A stretch of 34,046 nucleotides of DNA from Acidovorax sp. CF316 (lineage in GTDB: Bacteria; Pseudomonadota; Gammaproteobacteria; Burkholderiales; Burkholderiaceae_C), in NCBI RefSeq assembly GCF_000276605.1, contig NZ_AKJX01000268.1, positions 1 through 34,046 on the forward strand, read 5' to 3'. Positions within the stretch are counted from its first letter, which is position 1; each line of letters opens with the position of its first letter. Of this stretch, positions 9,502 to 16,722 are shown in pieces. The notes below the pieces were generated by a model. The model ran no database searches. It worked only from the letters and a program-made list of their open reading frames with translations, and had not been told where the DNA came from. The position numbers and the translations under genes were made by a program.

Positions 9502-9556
9502 CACTGCAAAGCGGCGACCATTGGTTTTCCATATCGGTCGCAAACGGGCTGCAGTG
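9502..9556 (+). promoter_or_regulatory. Nested inverted repeats upstream of the protease gene
   Basis: The outer arms are CACTGCA (9502-9508) and TGCAGTG (9550-9556). The inner arms are GCGACC (9514-9519) and GGTCGC (9536-9541) around an A/T-rich 16-base centre. The structure lies 131 bases before the protease start and could be a regulator site or a leader RNA fold. The rest of 9462-9686 shows no other gene. Confidence 0.4.
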
Positions 9557-9686
9557 ATAAAGTGGTGCGGCACCTGTCTGTCCCGCGGCCAGATCCGTTC
9601 TTCGACCCCAATTCGCTGCCTGTCTGTAGGGGCGGGATGGATGGGGTCTCGGCGGATGGGGCTGCCTGAAAGAAGAAAGCCCGACC

Positions 9687-11003
9687 ATGGCCACCGTTTC
9701 CGATCTCCAGAATGTCGTGTACTCCGGCAACCCGCAGGCCGACGCCCTGTTGGACAACCCGTCGCCGTGGAACTTCTTTCCCGATGGCCGCAAGGTGCTG
9801 TACTACACCTTCGATGCCAGCCCCGGCAGCGTTGCCGCCACCGATGCGGGACGTGCGATCACCGCATTCAATACGGCGCAACAGCAGGCCACGCGGCAGA
9901 TACTGCAGCATGCCGCGGCGGTCACGGGCATCACCTTCACCGAGGTGGGCAGTTCCGCCCAGGCGGACCTCCACTTCGTCGCGACGAATATCCCAGGGGC
10001 GTCGACGGCCGGGCTGGCGTCCACCTTCTACAACTACAGTTACAACGGCAGCCAGACACTGACCCGGCTCAACGCGGAGTCGGTGGTCTACCTCGATAAC
10101 GTGGAGCATGCCGGCATCAACAACCAGCCCACGGCGGGCGGCGCCGGGTACGAGGTGCTGCTGCACGAGGTGGGGCATGCGCTGGGGCTGGCGCACCCTT
10201 TTGACTTCGCCAGGCCGCTGCCCGTATCGCAGGACAACACCAACAACACGGTGATGTCGTACACGCGTGCCGGCCCCTACAAGACCACCTTCCAGGCCTT
10301 CGACCTGCTGGCCCTGGACTGGATCTACGGGCGGGACGGCCTGGGCGGCACCTGGGGCATGAATTCCACGAATGGCCCGACGCTGAACTTCTCCAGCCAG
10401 CCCAGCGGCACGGCGGGCCCCGATGTATTCACCAGCACGCAGGCCAATGAGGCCTTCAATGGCGCCGGGGGCGTGGACACCCTCGTGGCCCAGGGTGCCC
10501 GGGGTGGCTATTCGCTGACGCGCAAGGACGGGGGCTGGCAACTGGCCGATGGGACGGCGGGGCGGGATGGTACCGACACCTTGCTGCAGATCGAGCGCGT
10601 GCGCTTTGCCGACCGCTCCGTGGCGCTGGACCTCGATGGCGCGGCGGGCACGACAGCGCGCCTGCTGGGCGCGCTGGTCGGCCCGGTGGGGCTTTCCAGC
10701 CGGGAACTCGTGGGGGCGGTGCTGGGCGTGGTGGACTCGGGTGCGTCGCAGCTGCAACTGGCGCAACTGGGCCTGAACGCGTTGCTGGGCGCCTCGGCCA
10801 CGCCGGAGCAGGTGGTGGCGCTGCTATTCGGCAACGTGGTGGGGGCTTCCGCAGACGCTGCCACCGTGCAGTCGCTGGCCGGCCTGATCCGGTCAGGTGC
10901 CTACACCAATGCGTCATTCACGGTGGCCGTGGCCAACCTGGACATCAATGCCGCCCACATCGATCTGGTGGGGCTGAGCGCGCGGGGTCTTGACTACGCC
11001 TGA
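9687..11003 (+). CDS. Secreted metzincin-type zinc protease, probable type I secretion cargo
   Basis: A 438-residue protein. Residues 160-170 are 'HEVGHALGLAH', the full HExxHxxGxxH zinc site of metzincins, and 'VMSY' at 189-192 is the Met-turn tyrosine region typical of serralysins. After the catalytic domain, about 280-310, comes a degenerate beta-roll-like stretch ('FNGAGGVDTLVAQG') and 'TDTLLQIERVRFADRSVALD', a phrase common in RTX-like type I substrates. The last 110 residues resemble the DUF4214 C-terminal module ('IDLVGLSARGLDYA' at the end). There is no N-terminal signal peptide, as expected for C-terminally addressed type I cargo. It lies directly upstream of a complete type I secretion operon on the same strand. 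The protein substrate is unknown. Classical GGxGxDxxx calcium repeats are nearly absent. Confidence 0.8.
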   Translation: MATVSDLQNVVYSGNPQADALLDNPSPWNFFPDGRKVLYYTFDASPGSVAATDAGRAITAFNTAQQQATRQILQHAAAVTGITFTEVGSSAQADLHFVATNIPGASTAGLASTFYNYSYNGSQTLTRLNAESVVYLDNVEHAGINNQPTAGGAGYEVLLHEVGHALGLAHPFDFARPLPVSQDNTNNTVMSYTRAGPYKTTFQAFDLLALDWIYGRDGLGGTWGMNSTNGPTLNFSSQPSGTAGPDVFTSTQANEAFNGAGGVDTLVAQGARGGYSLTRKDGGWQLADGTAGRDGTDTLLQIERVRFADRSVALDLDGAAGTTARLLGALVGPVGLSSRELVGAVLGVVDSGASQLQLAQLGLNALLGASATPEQVVALLFGNVVGASADAATVQSLAGLIRSGAYTNASFTVAVANLDINAAHIDLVGLSARGLDYA

Positions 11004-11038
11004 CCCGGGCGCCCTGAAGCCGGCTTTCTCCGCCTGTG

Positions 11039-11058
11039 GCAGCCCCAATCCGGGCTGC
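11039..11058 (+). terminator. Hairpin after the protease gene (possible terminator)
   Basis: GCAGCCC (11039-11045) pairs with GGGCTGC (11052-11058) around a 6-base loop, 35 bases after the protease stop. The following ATCTTCTGCTGC is only weakly U-rich, so read-through into the secretion operon is possible. A second small dyad, GTGAT-N4-ATCAC, is at 11073-11086. Confidence 0.4.
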
Positions 11059-11121
11059 ATCTTCTGCTGCCTGTGATTCGGATCACTCCGGCAAGACGGG
11101 CGCCTGGGATGCCGGTGAAAA

Positions 11122-11163
11122 AATTCATATAGGAACTGGTAGACTCCGCTTCCTATATGAATT
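11122..11163 (+). promoter_or_regulatory. Perfect 14-bp inverted repeat overlapping the start codon of the TnpB-like gene
   Basis: AATTCATATAGGAA (11122-11135) and TTCCTATATGAATT (11150-11163) are exact reverse complements separated by 14 bases. The ATG at 11157 lies inside the right arm. Each arm contains a 12-bp near-palindrome, TTCATATAGGAA and TTCCTATATGAA (10 of 12 symmetric), with centres 26 bp apart. That suggests paired sites for a dimeric DNA-binding protein, and the sequence is strikingly A/T-rich for this genome. Folded as RNA it would hide the start codon, so translational control is the alternative. No Shine-Dalgarno stands at normal distance; the only AGGA is in the left arm. 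Confidence 0.65.
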
Positions 11164-11765
11164 CTCTCTTGCGCATTCCGCTCAACGCTACACCCGAGCA
11201 GGTGGAGCGGCTGCATGCATTGCAGGTGGGTTTTTCCAGGGTGTGCAATGCCATTTCGCCCGTGGTGCAACAGACCCGGACATGGAATCGTGTGGCGCTG
11301 CACCACCTGACCTACCGCCAGTTGCGCGAGCAGTTCCCGGAAATGGGCTCGCAGATGGTGTGCAATGCCATTTATTCGGTATCGCGCACGGGGCGCCTGA
11401 TCTTTCAGCACCCGGCCAGCCCCTTCCATCTTTCGCGGCTGGGCGACAAGCCGCTGCCCTTGTTGCAGTTTGCAGACAGTTGCCCGGTGTACTTTGACCG
11501 CCACACCCTGAGCGTCAAGGGTGGTCAGCTGTCCATGTTCACGCTGGACGGACGCATGCGCTTCCAGCTGGCGCTGCGTCCAGCGGACGAAGAGAGCTTT
11601 CACGCGCGCAAGTTGCGCGAAATCGTCCTGTCGCGGCGGGCTGATGGCGTCTATGAATTGTCTTTTTTACTGGGCAGCGAATCCAACGGCGCTGCATTGG
11701 CCTCTGACCAGGCCATGCCCGACGGCGAGATCCCCGAATACATCATGGTCCACGAGACAGTATGA
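11157..11765 (+). CDS. TnpB N-terminal-like protein without nuclease domain, coupled to a type I secretion operon
   Basis: A 202-residue protein. Residues 5-80 ('ATPEQVERLHALQVGFSRVC', 'RTWNRVALHHLTYRQLREQF', 'PEMGSQMVCNAIYSVSRT') follow the N-terminal pattern of TnpB: 'TPEQ...L', an early 'CN', 'N...LH...Y..LRE.F', then '.SQM...AI..V'. Residues 104-172 ('VYFDRHTLSVKGGQLSMFTL', 'DGRMRF', 'VYELSFLL') match the following strands, which in TnpB read roughly 'YDDR.LS', 'S.WTL.GR', 'YLLA'. In TnpB the RuvC domain (GvDlG) comes next; here the protein ends after a 30-residue acidic tail. It thus keeps a WED/REC-like RNA/DNA-binding half and lacks any nuclease motif. The stop overlaps the next start (ATGA). 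The similarity was recognised by eye. Alternatives are an uncharacterised family unrelated to TnpB or a PilZ-like protein. Confidence 0.65.
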   Translation: MNSLLRIPLNATPEQVERLHALQVGFSRVCNAISPVVQQTRTWNRVALHHLTYRQLREQFPEMGSQMVCNAIYSVSRTGRLIFQHPASPFHLSRLGDKPLPLLQFADSCPVYFDRHTLSVKGGQLSMFTLDGRMRFQLALRPADEESFHARKLREIVLSRRADGVYELSFLLGSESNGAALASDQAMPDGEIPEYIMVHETV

Positions 11766-13522
11766 AACCCAACCTCCCTCCCTCTGAACTGCGTCAGGCA
11801 ATTTCCTCGCTGAGGCCATTTTTCGTGCGTTCCGGCTGGTTCAGCGTCTTCTCCAGTCTGCTGGTGCTGGCGCCTTCCGTGTACATGCTGGAAGTCTATG
11901 ACCGGGTGGTAAACACGCGCAACCACACTACGCTGGTGATGCTCACGCTGCTGGTGCTGGGGGCCTACGTGCTGATGGAGGTGCTGGAATGGGCGCGCAG
12001 CGAGGTGATGCGCTCTGCCAGCGTAGAGCTCGATCACCGCATGAGCGGGCGTGTCTTCGGCGCCATCTTCGAAGCCAGCCTCAAGCGCCTGCCCGGGGGA
12101 TCTCAGCAGCCGCTGAATGACTTCCGGATGGTGCGCGACTTTCTGTACTCTCCAGCACTGCTGGCCGTCATGGAGGCCCCTATCGCACTGGTGATGATGG
12201 TGCTCCTGTTCATGATCAGCCCGGTGTTGGGATGGGCGGCGCTCGCCTTCGGGGTATTGCAGGTGATCGTGGCCTGGTTCAACGAGCGTGCCACCAAGCC
12301 GCCGCTGATGCAGGCCAATGGCAGTTCGATTGCTGCACAGCAGTATGCCGACGGCGCCCTGCGCAATGCCGAGGTGATCGAGTCTATGGGCATGCTGCGC
12401 GACACGCACAAGCGCTGGCAGAACAAGCAGCGCGATTTCCTGCGCTTGCAGGCGCTGGCGTCCGAGCGCGCAGGCGGCTTTCAGGCGCTCTCCAAGTTCG
12501 TGCAGAACACCTTGAGTTCGCTGCTGCTGGGGCTGGGTGCCTGGCTGCTTTTGCGCAACGAACTCAATGGCGGCGCGGGGATGATGATCGTCGCATCCAT
12601 CCTGGGCGGGCGCATGCTGGCTCCTTTGGTCCAGGTGGTGACGCAGTGGCAGACGGTCGTAAACGTGCGGGATGCCTGGATGCGGTTGGACCAGTTGCTG
12701 ACAGCCCTGCCTGCTGCTTCGGTGAACATGGCCCTGCCTGCACCACGGGGCGCGCTCCAGGTCGAGCAGCTGATTGCATCGGCGCCTGGCAACCCTGCCC
12801 ATATCCTGCGCGGAGTGGCTTTCGCATTGAATCCCGGCGAAGTTCTGGTGGTGGTGGGGCCATCGGCCTCGGGCAAGACCACACTGGCCCGTTTGCTGGT
12901 GGGCTTGTGGCCTGCGGCCGGGGGCAAGGTACGGCTCGACGGCGCTGACGTGTACACCTGGAACAAGGCGGAACTGGGCCCGTACATGGGCTATCTGCCC
13001 CAAGGCGTGGAACTGTTCGAAGGCACGTTGGCCGAGAACATCGCCCGGTTTGGCAAGGTCGATATGGTCAAGGTGGAAGCTGCAGCCCGCGCGGTCGGCC
13101 TGCACGAGTTCATCCTTTCCCTGCCGCACGGCTACGACAATCCCGTGGGTTCCGATGGTGCCCGGCTATCGGGTGGCCAGCGCCAGCGGGTGGGGCTGGC
13201 CCGCGCACTCTACGACGACCCGGTGTTCGTGGTGCTGGACGAACCCAATTCCAGTCTCGACGAACAGGGCGATGCGGCGCTGGCGCAGGCCATCCAGGCG
13301 GCCAAGGCGCGCGGCACCACCTTCGTCATCATGACCCACCGCACCAGCGTGCTGGCCGTGGCCGACAAGATGCTGGTGCTGCGCGACGGACTGCAGCAGG
13401 TCTTCGGACCGCGCGACGAGGTCATTGCAGCCTTGAACCAGGCTGCACAACAGCAGGCCCAGGCGGCACAAGCACGGCAGGCAACGCCGCAAGGTTCGGC
13501 GCCTGCGCTGGCTGCATCCTGA
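11762..13522 (+). CDS. Type I secretion ABC transporter/ATPase, first copy (PrtD/AprD-like)
   Basis: A 586-residue half-transporter with a membrane part (about 25-310; hydrophobic segments near 27-48, 58-76, 136-155, 158-172, 250-266) and a nucleotide-binding domain. Walker A is 'GPSASGKT' (366-373), the signature is 'LSGGQRQR' (469-476), Walker B with catalytic glutamate is 'VFVVLDEP' (488-495), and the switch histidine is at 526. There is no N-terminal C39 peptidase or C39-like domain, so it belongs to the PrtD/AprD class that exports serralysin-type proteases. It would form the inner-membrane pump of the secretion system with the HlyD and TolC homologues downstream. Its start overlaps the TnpB-like stop by 4 bases. 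The C-terminus is a glutamine/alanine-rich tail. Confidence 0.9.
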   Translation: MKPNLPPSELRQAISSLRPFFVRSGWFSVFSSLLVLAPSVYMLEVYDRVVNTRNHTTLVMLTLLVLGAYVLMEVLEWARSEVMRSASVELDHRMSGRVFGAIFEASLKRLPGGSQQPLNDFRMVRDFLYSPALLAVMEAPIALVMMVLLFMISPVLGWAALAFGVLQVIVAWFNERATKPPLMQANGSSIAAQQYADGALRNAEVIESMGMLRDTHKRWQNKQRDFLRLQALASERAGGFQALSKFVQNTLSSLLLGLGAWLLLRNELNGGAGMMIVASILGGRMLAPLVQVVTQWQTVVNVRDAWMRLDQLLTALPAASVNMALPAPRGALQVEQLIASAPGNPAHILRGVAFALNPGEVLVVVGPSASGKTTLARLLVGLWPAAGGKVRLDGADVYTWNKAELGPYMGYLPQGVELFEGTLAENIARFGKVDMVKVEAAARAVGLHEFILSLPHGYDNPVGSDGARLSGGQRQRVGLARALYDDPVFVVLDEPNSSLDEQGDAALAQAIQAAKARGTTFVIMTHRTSVLAVADKMLVLRDGLQQVFGPRDEVIAALNQAAQQQAQAAQARQATPQGSAPALAAS

Positions 13523-13541
13523 TATCCACGCGAGTCCATTC

Positions 13542-15299
13542 ATGAAGAAAACTGGTTTTTTCCACCGCAGCGAGCTCACCGAGGCGCTGTGGACCTTCCG
13601 GCGGGAGTTCATCGTGGTTGGCATCTTCAGCATGGTGGCCAATGTGCTCATGCTGGCGCCCACCATGTACATGCTGCAGGTCTTTGACCGCGTCATGTCC
13701 AGCCGCAGCGAACTGACCCTGATCGTCATGTCGCTCATCACGCTGTTCTTTTTCATCGTGATGGCGTTTGCCGAGTGGATGCGATCGCGCGTGCTCGTGC
13801 ATGCCGGCCTGCGCCTGGATGGGGTGCTCAGCACCCGTGTCTTCAACGCCAGTTTCGAGGCCCGCCTGAGCCAGACCGGGGCCTCGGTGGTGCGCGCATT
13901 CACGGACCTCATCCAGATCCGCCAGTTCCTCACGGGCAATGGCATTTTGGCGTTCTTCGACATTCCTTGGGCTCCTATCTACCTGGCCGTGCTGTTCTTT
14001 CTGCACCCCGTGCTGGGCTATGCGGCGCTGGTCTTCGCAGCGATCCAGGGTGCGTTGGCATGGTTTGGCCACCGCCACACCGTAGCGCCATCGGAAGCCG
14101 CATCCAAGGCCACATCGGAATCGGGTGCCTATCTGCAAAGCAAGCTGCGCAATGCGGAGGCGCTGGAGTCCATGGGCATGGTGCACAACCTGCGCCCCCA
14201 CTGGGCCAAGCGCCATGCCAAGGCCCTGGAGTTGCATGGCCAAGCCCAGGCGCTCACGCACCGTATCAGTGCCTGGAGCAAGCTCATTCGCTACAGCCAG
14301 CAGTCGCTTGCACTTGGTATTGGCGCCTTGCTGGTGATCGACGGCCAGCTGTCGCCCGGCGGCATGATTGCCGCCAACGTGCTCATGGGGCGTGCACTAG
14401 CGCCCATCGACATGCTGGTCGGCACCTGGCGCAGCTTCATCGGTGCGCGCAGCGCTTTCGAGCGCCTGGAGGATCTGCTGCGCACACACCCTGAACGTGA
14501 TGCCGCACTGTCTCGTGTCGCGCCCAAGGGGGATGTTTTGGTGCGTGGGCTGGTGGCAACGGCTCCCGGTCGGCCGCTGCCCATTCTCAAGGGCGTGAGT
14601 ACGGCAGCCCCAGCGGGAACGGTGACCGTTGTCCTGGGCCCTTCGGGGTCGGGCAAGTCCACCCTGGCGCGCTGCCTGATGGGCATCTGGCCCGGTGCGT
14701 CGGGCGAGATGCTGCTCGATGGTTTGCCCCTCGATGGCTGGGACCGCATGGAGCTGGGGCCGTACCTGGGCTATCTACCACAGGACATCGAGCTCTTCGA
14801 GGGCTCCATTGCCGAGAACATTGCGCGCTTCGGGCAGGTCGACCCCGAAAAAGTCATTGCCGCAGCGCGTAGCGCGGGCCTGCACGAAATGATCCTGCGC
14901 TTTCCCAAGGGCTATGACACGCCCATCGGCGAGGCGGGCAACCTCCTCTCCGGCGGCCAGCGCCAACGCGTGGGCCTGGCACGGGCCATGTATGGCGACC
15001 CGGTGATGGTGGTGCTCGATGAGCCTAACGCCAACCTGGACGACGTGGGCGAAGCCGCCCTGGTTCGCGCGGTGCAGGAACTCAAGTCCAAGGGGTGCAC
15101 GGTATTCCTGATCACCCACCGGCCCGGGATCCTGGCCGTTGCAGACCGGCTGCTGGTCCTTCAGGACGGCGCTGTGGTGGCCGACGGGCCGCGTGACGCG
15201 GTGCTGGACGCCCTGCGCGCGGGCCATGCCGCCGCTGCAGCTGCGCAGTCTTCGCCTCCGGCTGCGACATCGGGCGGGCTGCAGCCCGCGCCCGTATGA
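13542..15299 (+). CDS. Type I secretion ABC transporter/ATPase, second copy
   Basis: A 585-residue paralogue of the preceding protein, collinear with it: Walker A 'GPSGSGKS' (366-373), signature 'LSGGQRQR' (469-476), Walker B 'VMVVLDEP' (488-495) and histidine 526 are at the same positions. The membrane domain includes segments near 24-45, 60-78, 140-155 and 255-266. Both copies have intact ATPase motifs, so neither looks like a dead half. The pair may form a heterodimer, or each a homodimer with different cargo. It starts 19 bases after the first copy in one operon. The Ala/Pro-rich tail after about residue 560 has no clear function. Confidence 0.9.
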   Translation: MKKTGFFHRSELTEALWTFRREFIVVGIFSMVANVLMLAPTMYMLQVFDRVMSSRSELTLIVMSLITLFFFIVMAFAEWMRSRVLVHAGLRLDGVLSTRVFNASFEARLSQTGASVVRAFTDLIQIRQFLTGNGILAFFDIPWAPIYLAVLFFLHPVLGYAALVFAAIQGALAWFGHRHTVAPSEAASKATSESGAYLQSKLRNAEALESMGMVHNLRPHWAKRHAKALELHGQAQALTHRISAWSKLIRYSQQSLALGIGALLVIDGQLSPGGMIAANVLMGRALAPIDMLVGTWRSFIGARSAFERLEDLLRTHPERDAALSRVAPKGDVLVRGLVATAPGRPLPILKGVSTAAPAGTVTVVLGPSGSGKSTLARCLMGIWPGASGEMLLDGLPLDGWDRMELGPYLGYLPQDIELFEGSIAENIARFGQVDPEKVIAAARSAGLHEMILRFPKGYDTPIGEAGNLLSGGQRQRVGLARAMYGDPVMVVLDEPNANLDDVGEAALVRAVQELKSKGCTVFLITHRPGILAVADRLLVLQDGAVVADGPRDAVLDALRAGHAAAAAAQSSPPAATSGGLQPAPV

Positions 15300-15301
15300 G
15301 C

Positions 15302-15330
15302 GCGGCGCCAACGCCGCACTCCGTTTTATT
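15302..15330 (+). terminator. Intra-operon hairpin with short T-run (possible attenuator)
   Basis: GCGGCG (15302-15307) pairs with CGCCGC (15312-15317) around CCAA, followed by ACTCCGTTTTATT. It sits in the 57-base gap between the second ABC gene and the adaptor gene. It could reduce transcription of the distal genes or protect the upstream mRNA. Confidence 0.4.
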
Positions 15331-15356
15331 GATGCCTCTTTCTGTCGGGTACTGAC

Positions 15357-16718
15357 ATGGTCAAATCATTGTTTCCTTTGAATAAGAAGCCGGATCCATC
15401 GCTGGACGGCAACGAAGCCGTGGCGCTTCCCGCAGCCGGAGACTCCGGCCGTGCCGGGCGCATGGGCTTGTGGGCGCTGGCCATCGGTTTTGGCGGGTTC
15501 CTGCTGTGGGCGTCTCTGGCTCCTCTGGATGAAGGGGTGCCGGCTGCCGGTATCGTCGCCATCGACACTAAGCGCAAGGCGGTACAGCACCTGAGTGGCG
15601 GCATCGTCAAGGAGGTGCTGGTGCGCGAAGGCGATGAGGTGAAGGAAGGTCAGTTGCTGATCCGCCTGGACTCGGCCGTGGCACGGGCCAACTACGAGTC
15701 TGTGCGCCAACGCTACCTGGGACTGCGCGCCATGCAGGGGCGCCTGCTGGCAGAGCAGGGCGGCCTGGCCAGTATCAGTTTCCATGCCGACCTGCAGGCC
15801 GCAGGCTCCGACCCGCTCATCCGCCAGCAGATGCAGAACCAAGAGCAGCTGTTCATGACGCGGCGCAGCCTGTTGCGTTCCGACCTGCAATCCATTGAGG
15901 AAAGCATCCAGGGCCAGGAAGGCCTGCTGCAGGCCTATGACGGCATGCTGGCCAGCCGCAAGAGCCAGTTGTCGCTGATCAATGAAGAGTTGAGCAATCT
16001 GCGTGGTCTGGTCAAGGAAGGCTATGCACCACGCAACCGTCAACTGGAGATGGAGCGCATGGTCGCCGACTCCACGACGGGGATTGCCGATCTTCAGGGC
16101 AATACCATCCGCGCGCGCCGCACCATTGGTGAGTTGCGCCAGCGCGCCCTGTCGCGCCAGCAGGAATATCGCAAGGAAGTCGAGAGCAGTCTGGCTGAAG
16201 TGAGCCGCGAAGTGCTCTCGGACAATGAAAAGCTGCATGCCGTCACCGACGACCTGGGGCGCACCGAGATCAAGGCGCCAGCCTCTGGCCAGGTGGTGAG
16301 TCTGGCCATCCAGACCGTGGGCGGTGTGATTGCACCCGGGCAAAAGCTCATGGACATTGTGCCCAAAGATGCCTCGCTGCTGCTGGAGGCGCATGTGGCC
16401 CCGCACCTGATCGACCGCGTGCATTCTGAGCTGCCGGTGGATGTGCGGTTCTCCTCCTTCGCCCACTCGCCCCAATTGGTGGTGGACGGCAAGGTGGTGT
16501 CCATCTCCGCCGACTTGCTGGTCGAGCCGCAGACCAATGTGAGCTACTACTTGGCGCGCATCCAGGTGACGCCGGAAGGCATGAAGAAGTTGGGCAAGCG
16601 CCAGTTGCAACCGGGCATGCCCGTGGAAGTCATCTTCAAGACCGGCGAGCGCTCGATGCTGACCTACCTGCTGCATCCGCTGACCAAGCGGCTGGCTGCG
16701 TCCATGACCGAGGAGTAA
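15357..16718 (+). CDS. Type I secretion periplasmic adaptor (HlyD/PrtE family)
   Basis: A 453-residue membrane fusion protein. A short cytoplasmic N-terminus is followed by one membrane segment (about 37-54, 'LWALAIGFGGFLLWASLAPL'). Next come a lipoyl half-motif ('VQHLSGGIVKEVLVREGDEV', about 78-97), long periplasmic helices rich in Gln/Glu/Arg (about 110-300), the second lipoyl half ('IKAPASGQVVSLAIQTVGGV', about 304-323) and a beta-barrel plus C-terminal domain ending 'PLTKRLAASMTEE'. It bridges the inner-membrane ABC pump to the TolC-type channel. Length and order fit PrtE/AprE. The gap to the next gene is 4 bases, so they are co-translated. The ribosome site is weak (GGGT). Confidence 0.92.
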   Translation: MVKSLFPLNKKPDPSLDGNEAVALPAAGDSGRAGRMGLWALAIGFGGFLLWASLAPLDEGVPAAGIVAIDTKRKAVQHLSGGIVKEVLVREGDEVKEGQLLIRLDSAVARANYESVRQRYLGLRAMQGRLLAEQGGLASISFHADLQAAGSDPLIRQQMQNQEQLFMTRRSLLRSDLQSIEESIQGQEGLLQAYDGMLASRKSQLSLINEELSNLRGLVKEGYAPRNRQLEMERMVADSTTGIADLQGNTIRARRTIGELRQRALSRQQEYRKEVESSLAEVSREVLSDNEKLHAVTDDLGRTEIKAPASGQVVSLAIQTVGGVIAPGQKLMDIVPKDASLLLEAHVAPHLIDRVHSELPVDVRFSSFAHSPQLVVDGKVVSISADLLVEPQTNVSYYLARIQVTPEGMKKLGKRQLQPGMPVEVIFKTGERSMLTYLLHPLTKRLAASMTEE

Positions 16719-16722
16719 AGCC

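Noticed and set aside
11122..11163. Terminal inverted repeats of an insertion sequence
   Set aside because: The two arms are 14 bases apart and enclose nothing. No partner copy occurs downstream, and IS200/IS605 elements lack such terminal repeats.
11157..11765. A PilZ-type or other cyclic-di-GMP effector in front of the exporter
   Set aside because: No RxxxR and D/NxSxxG motifs are found; the order of conserved residues follows TnpB instead.
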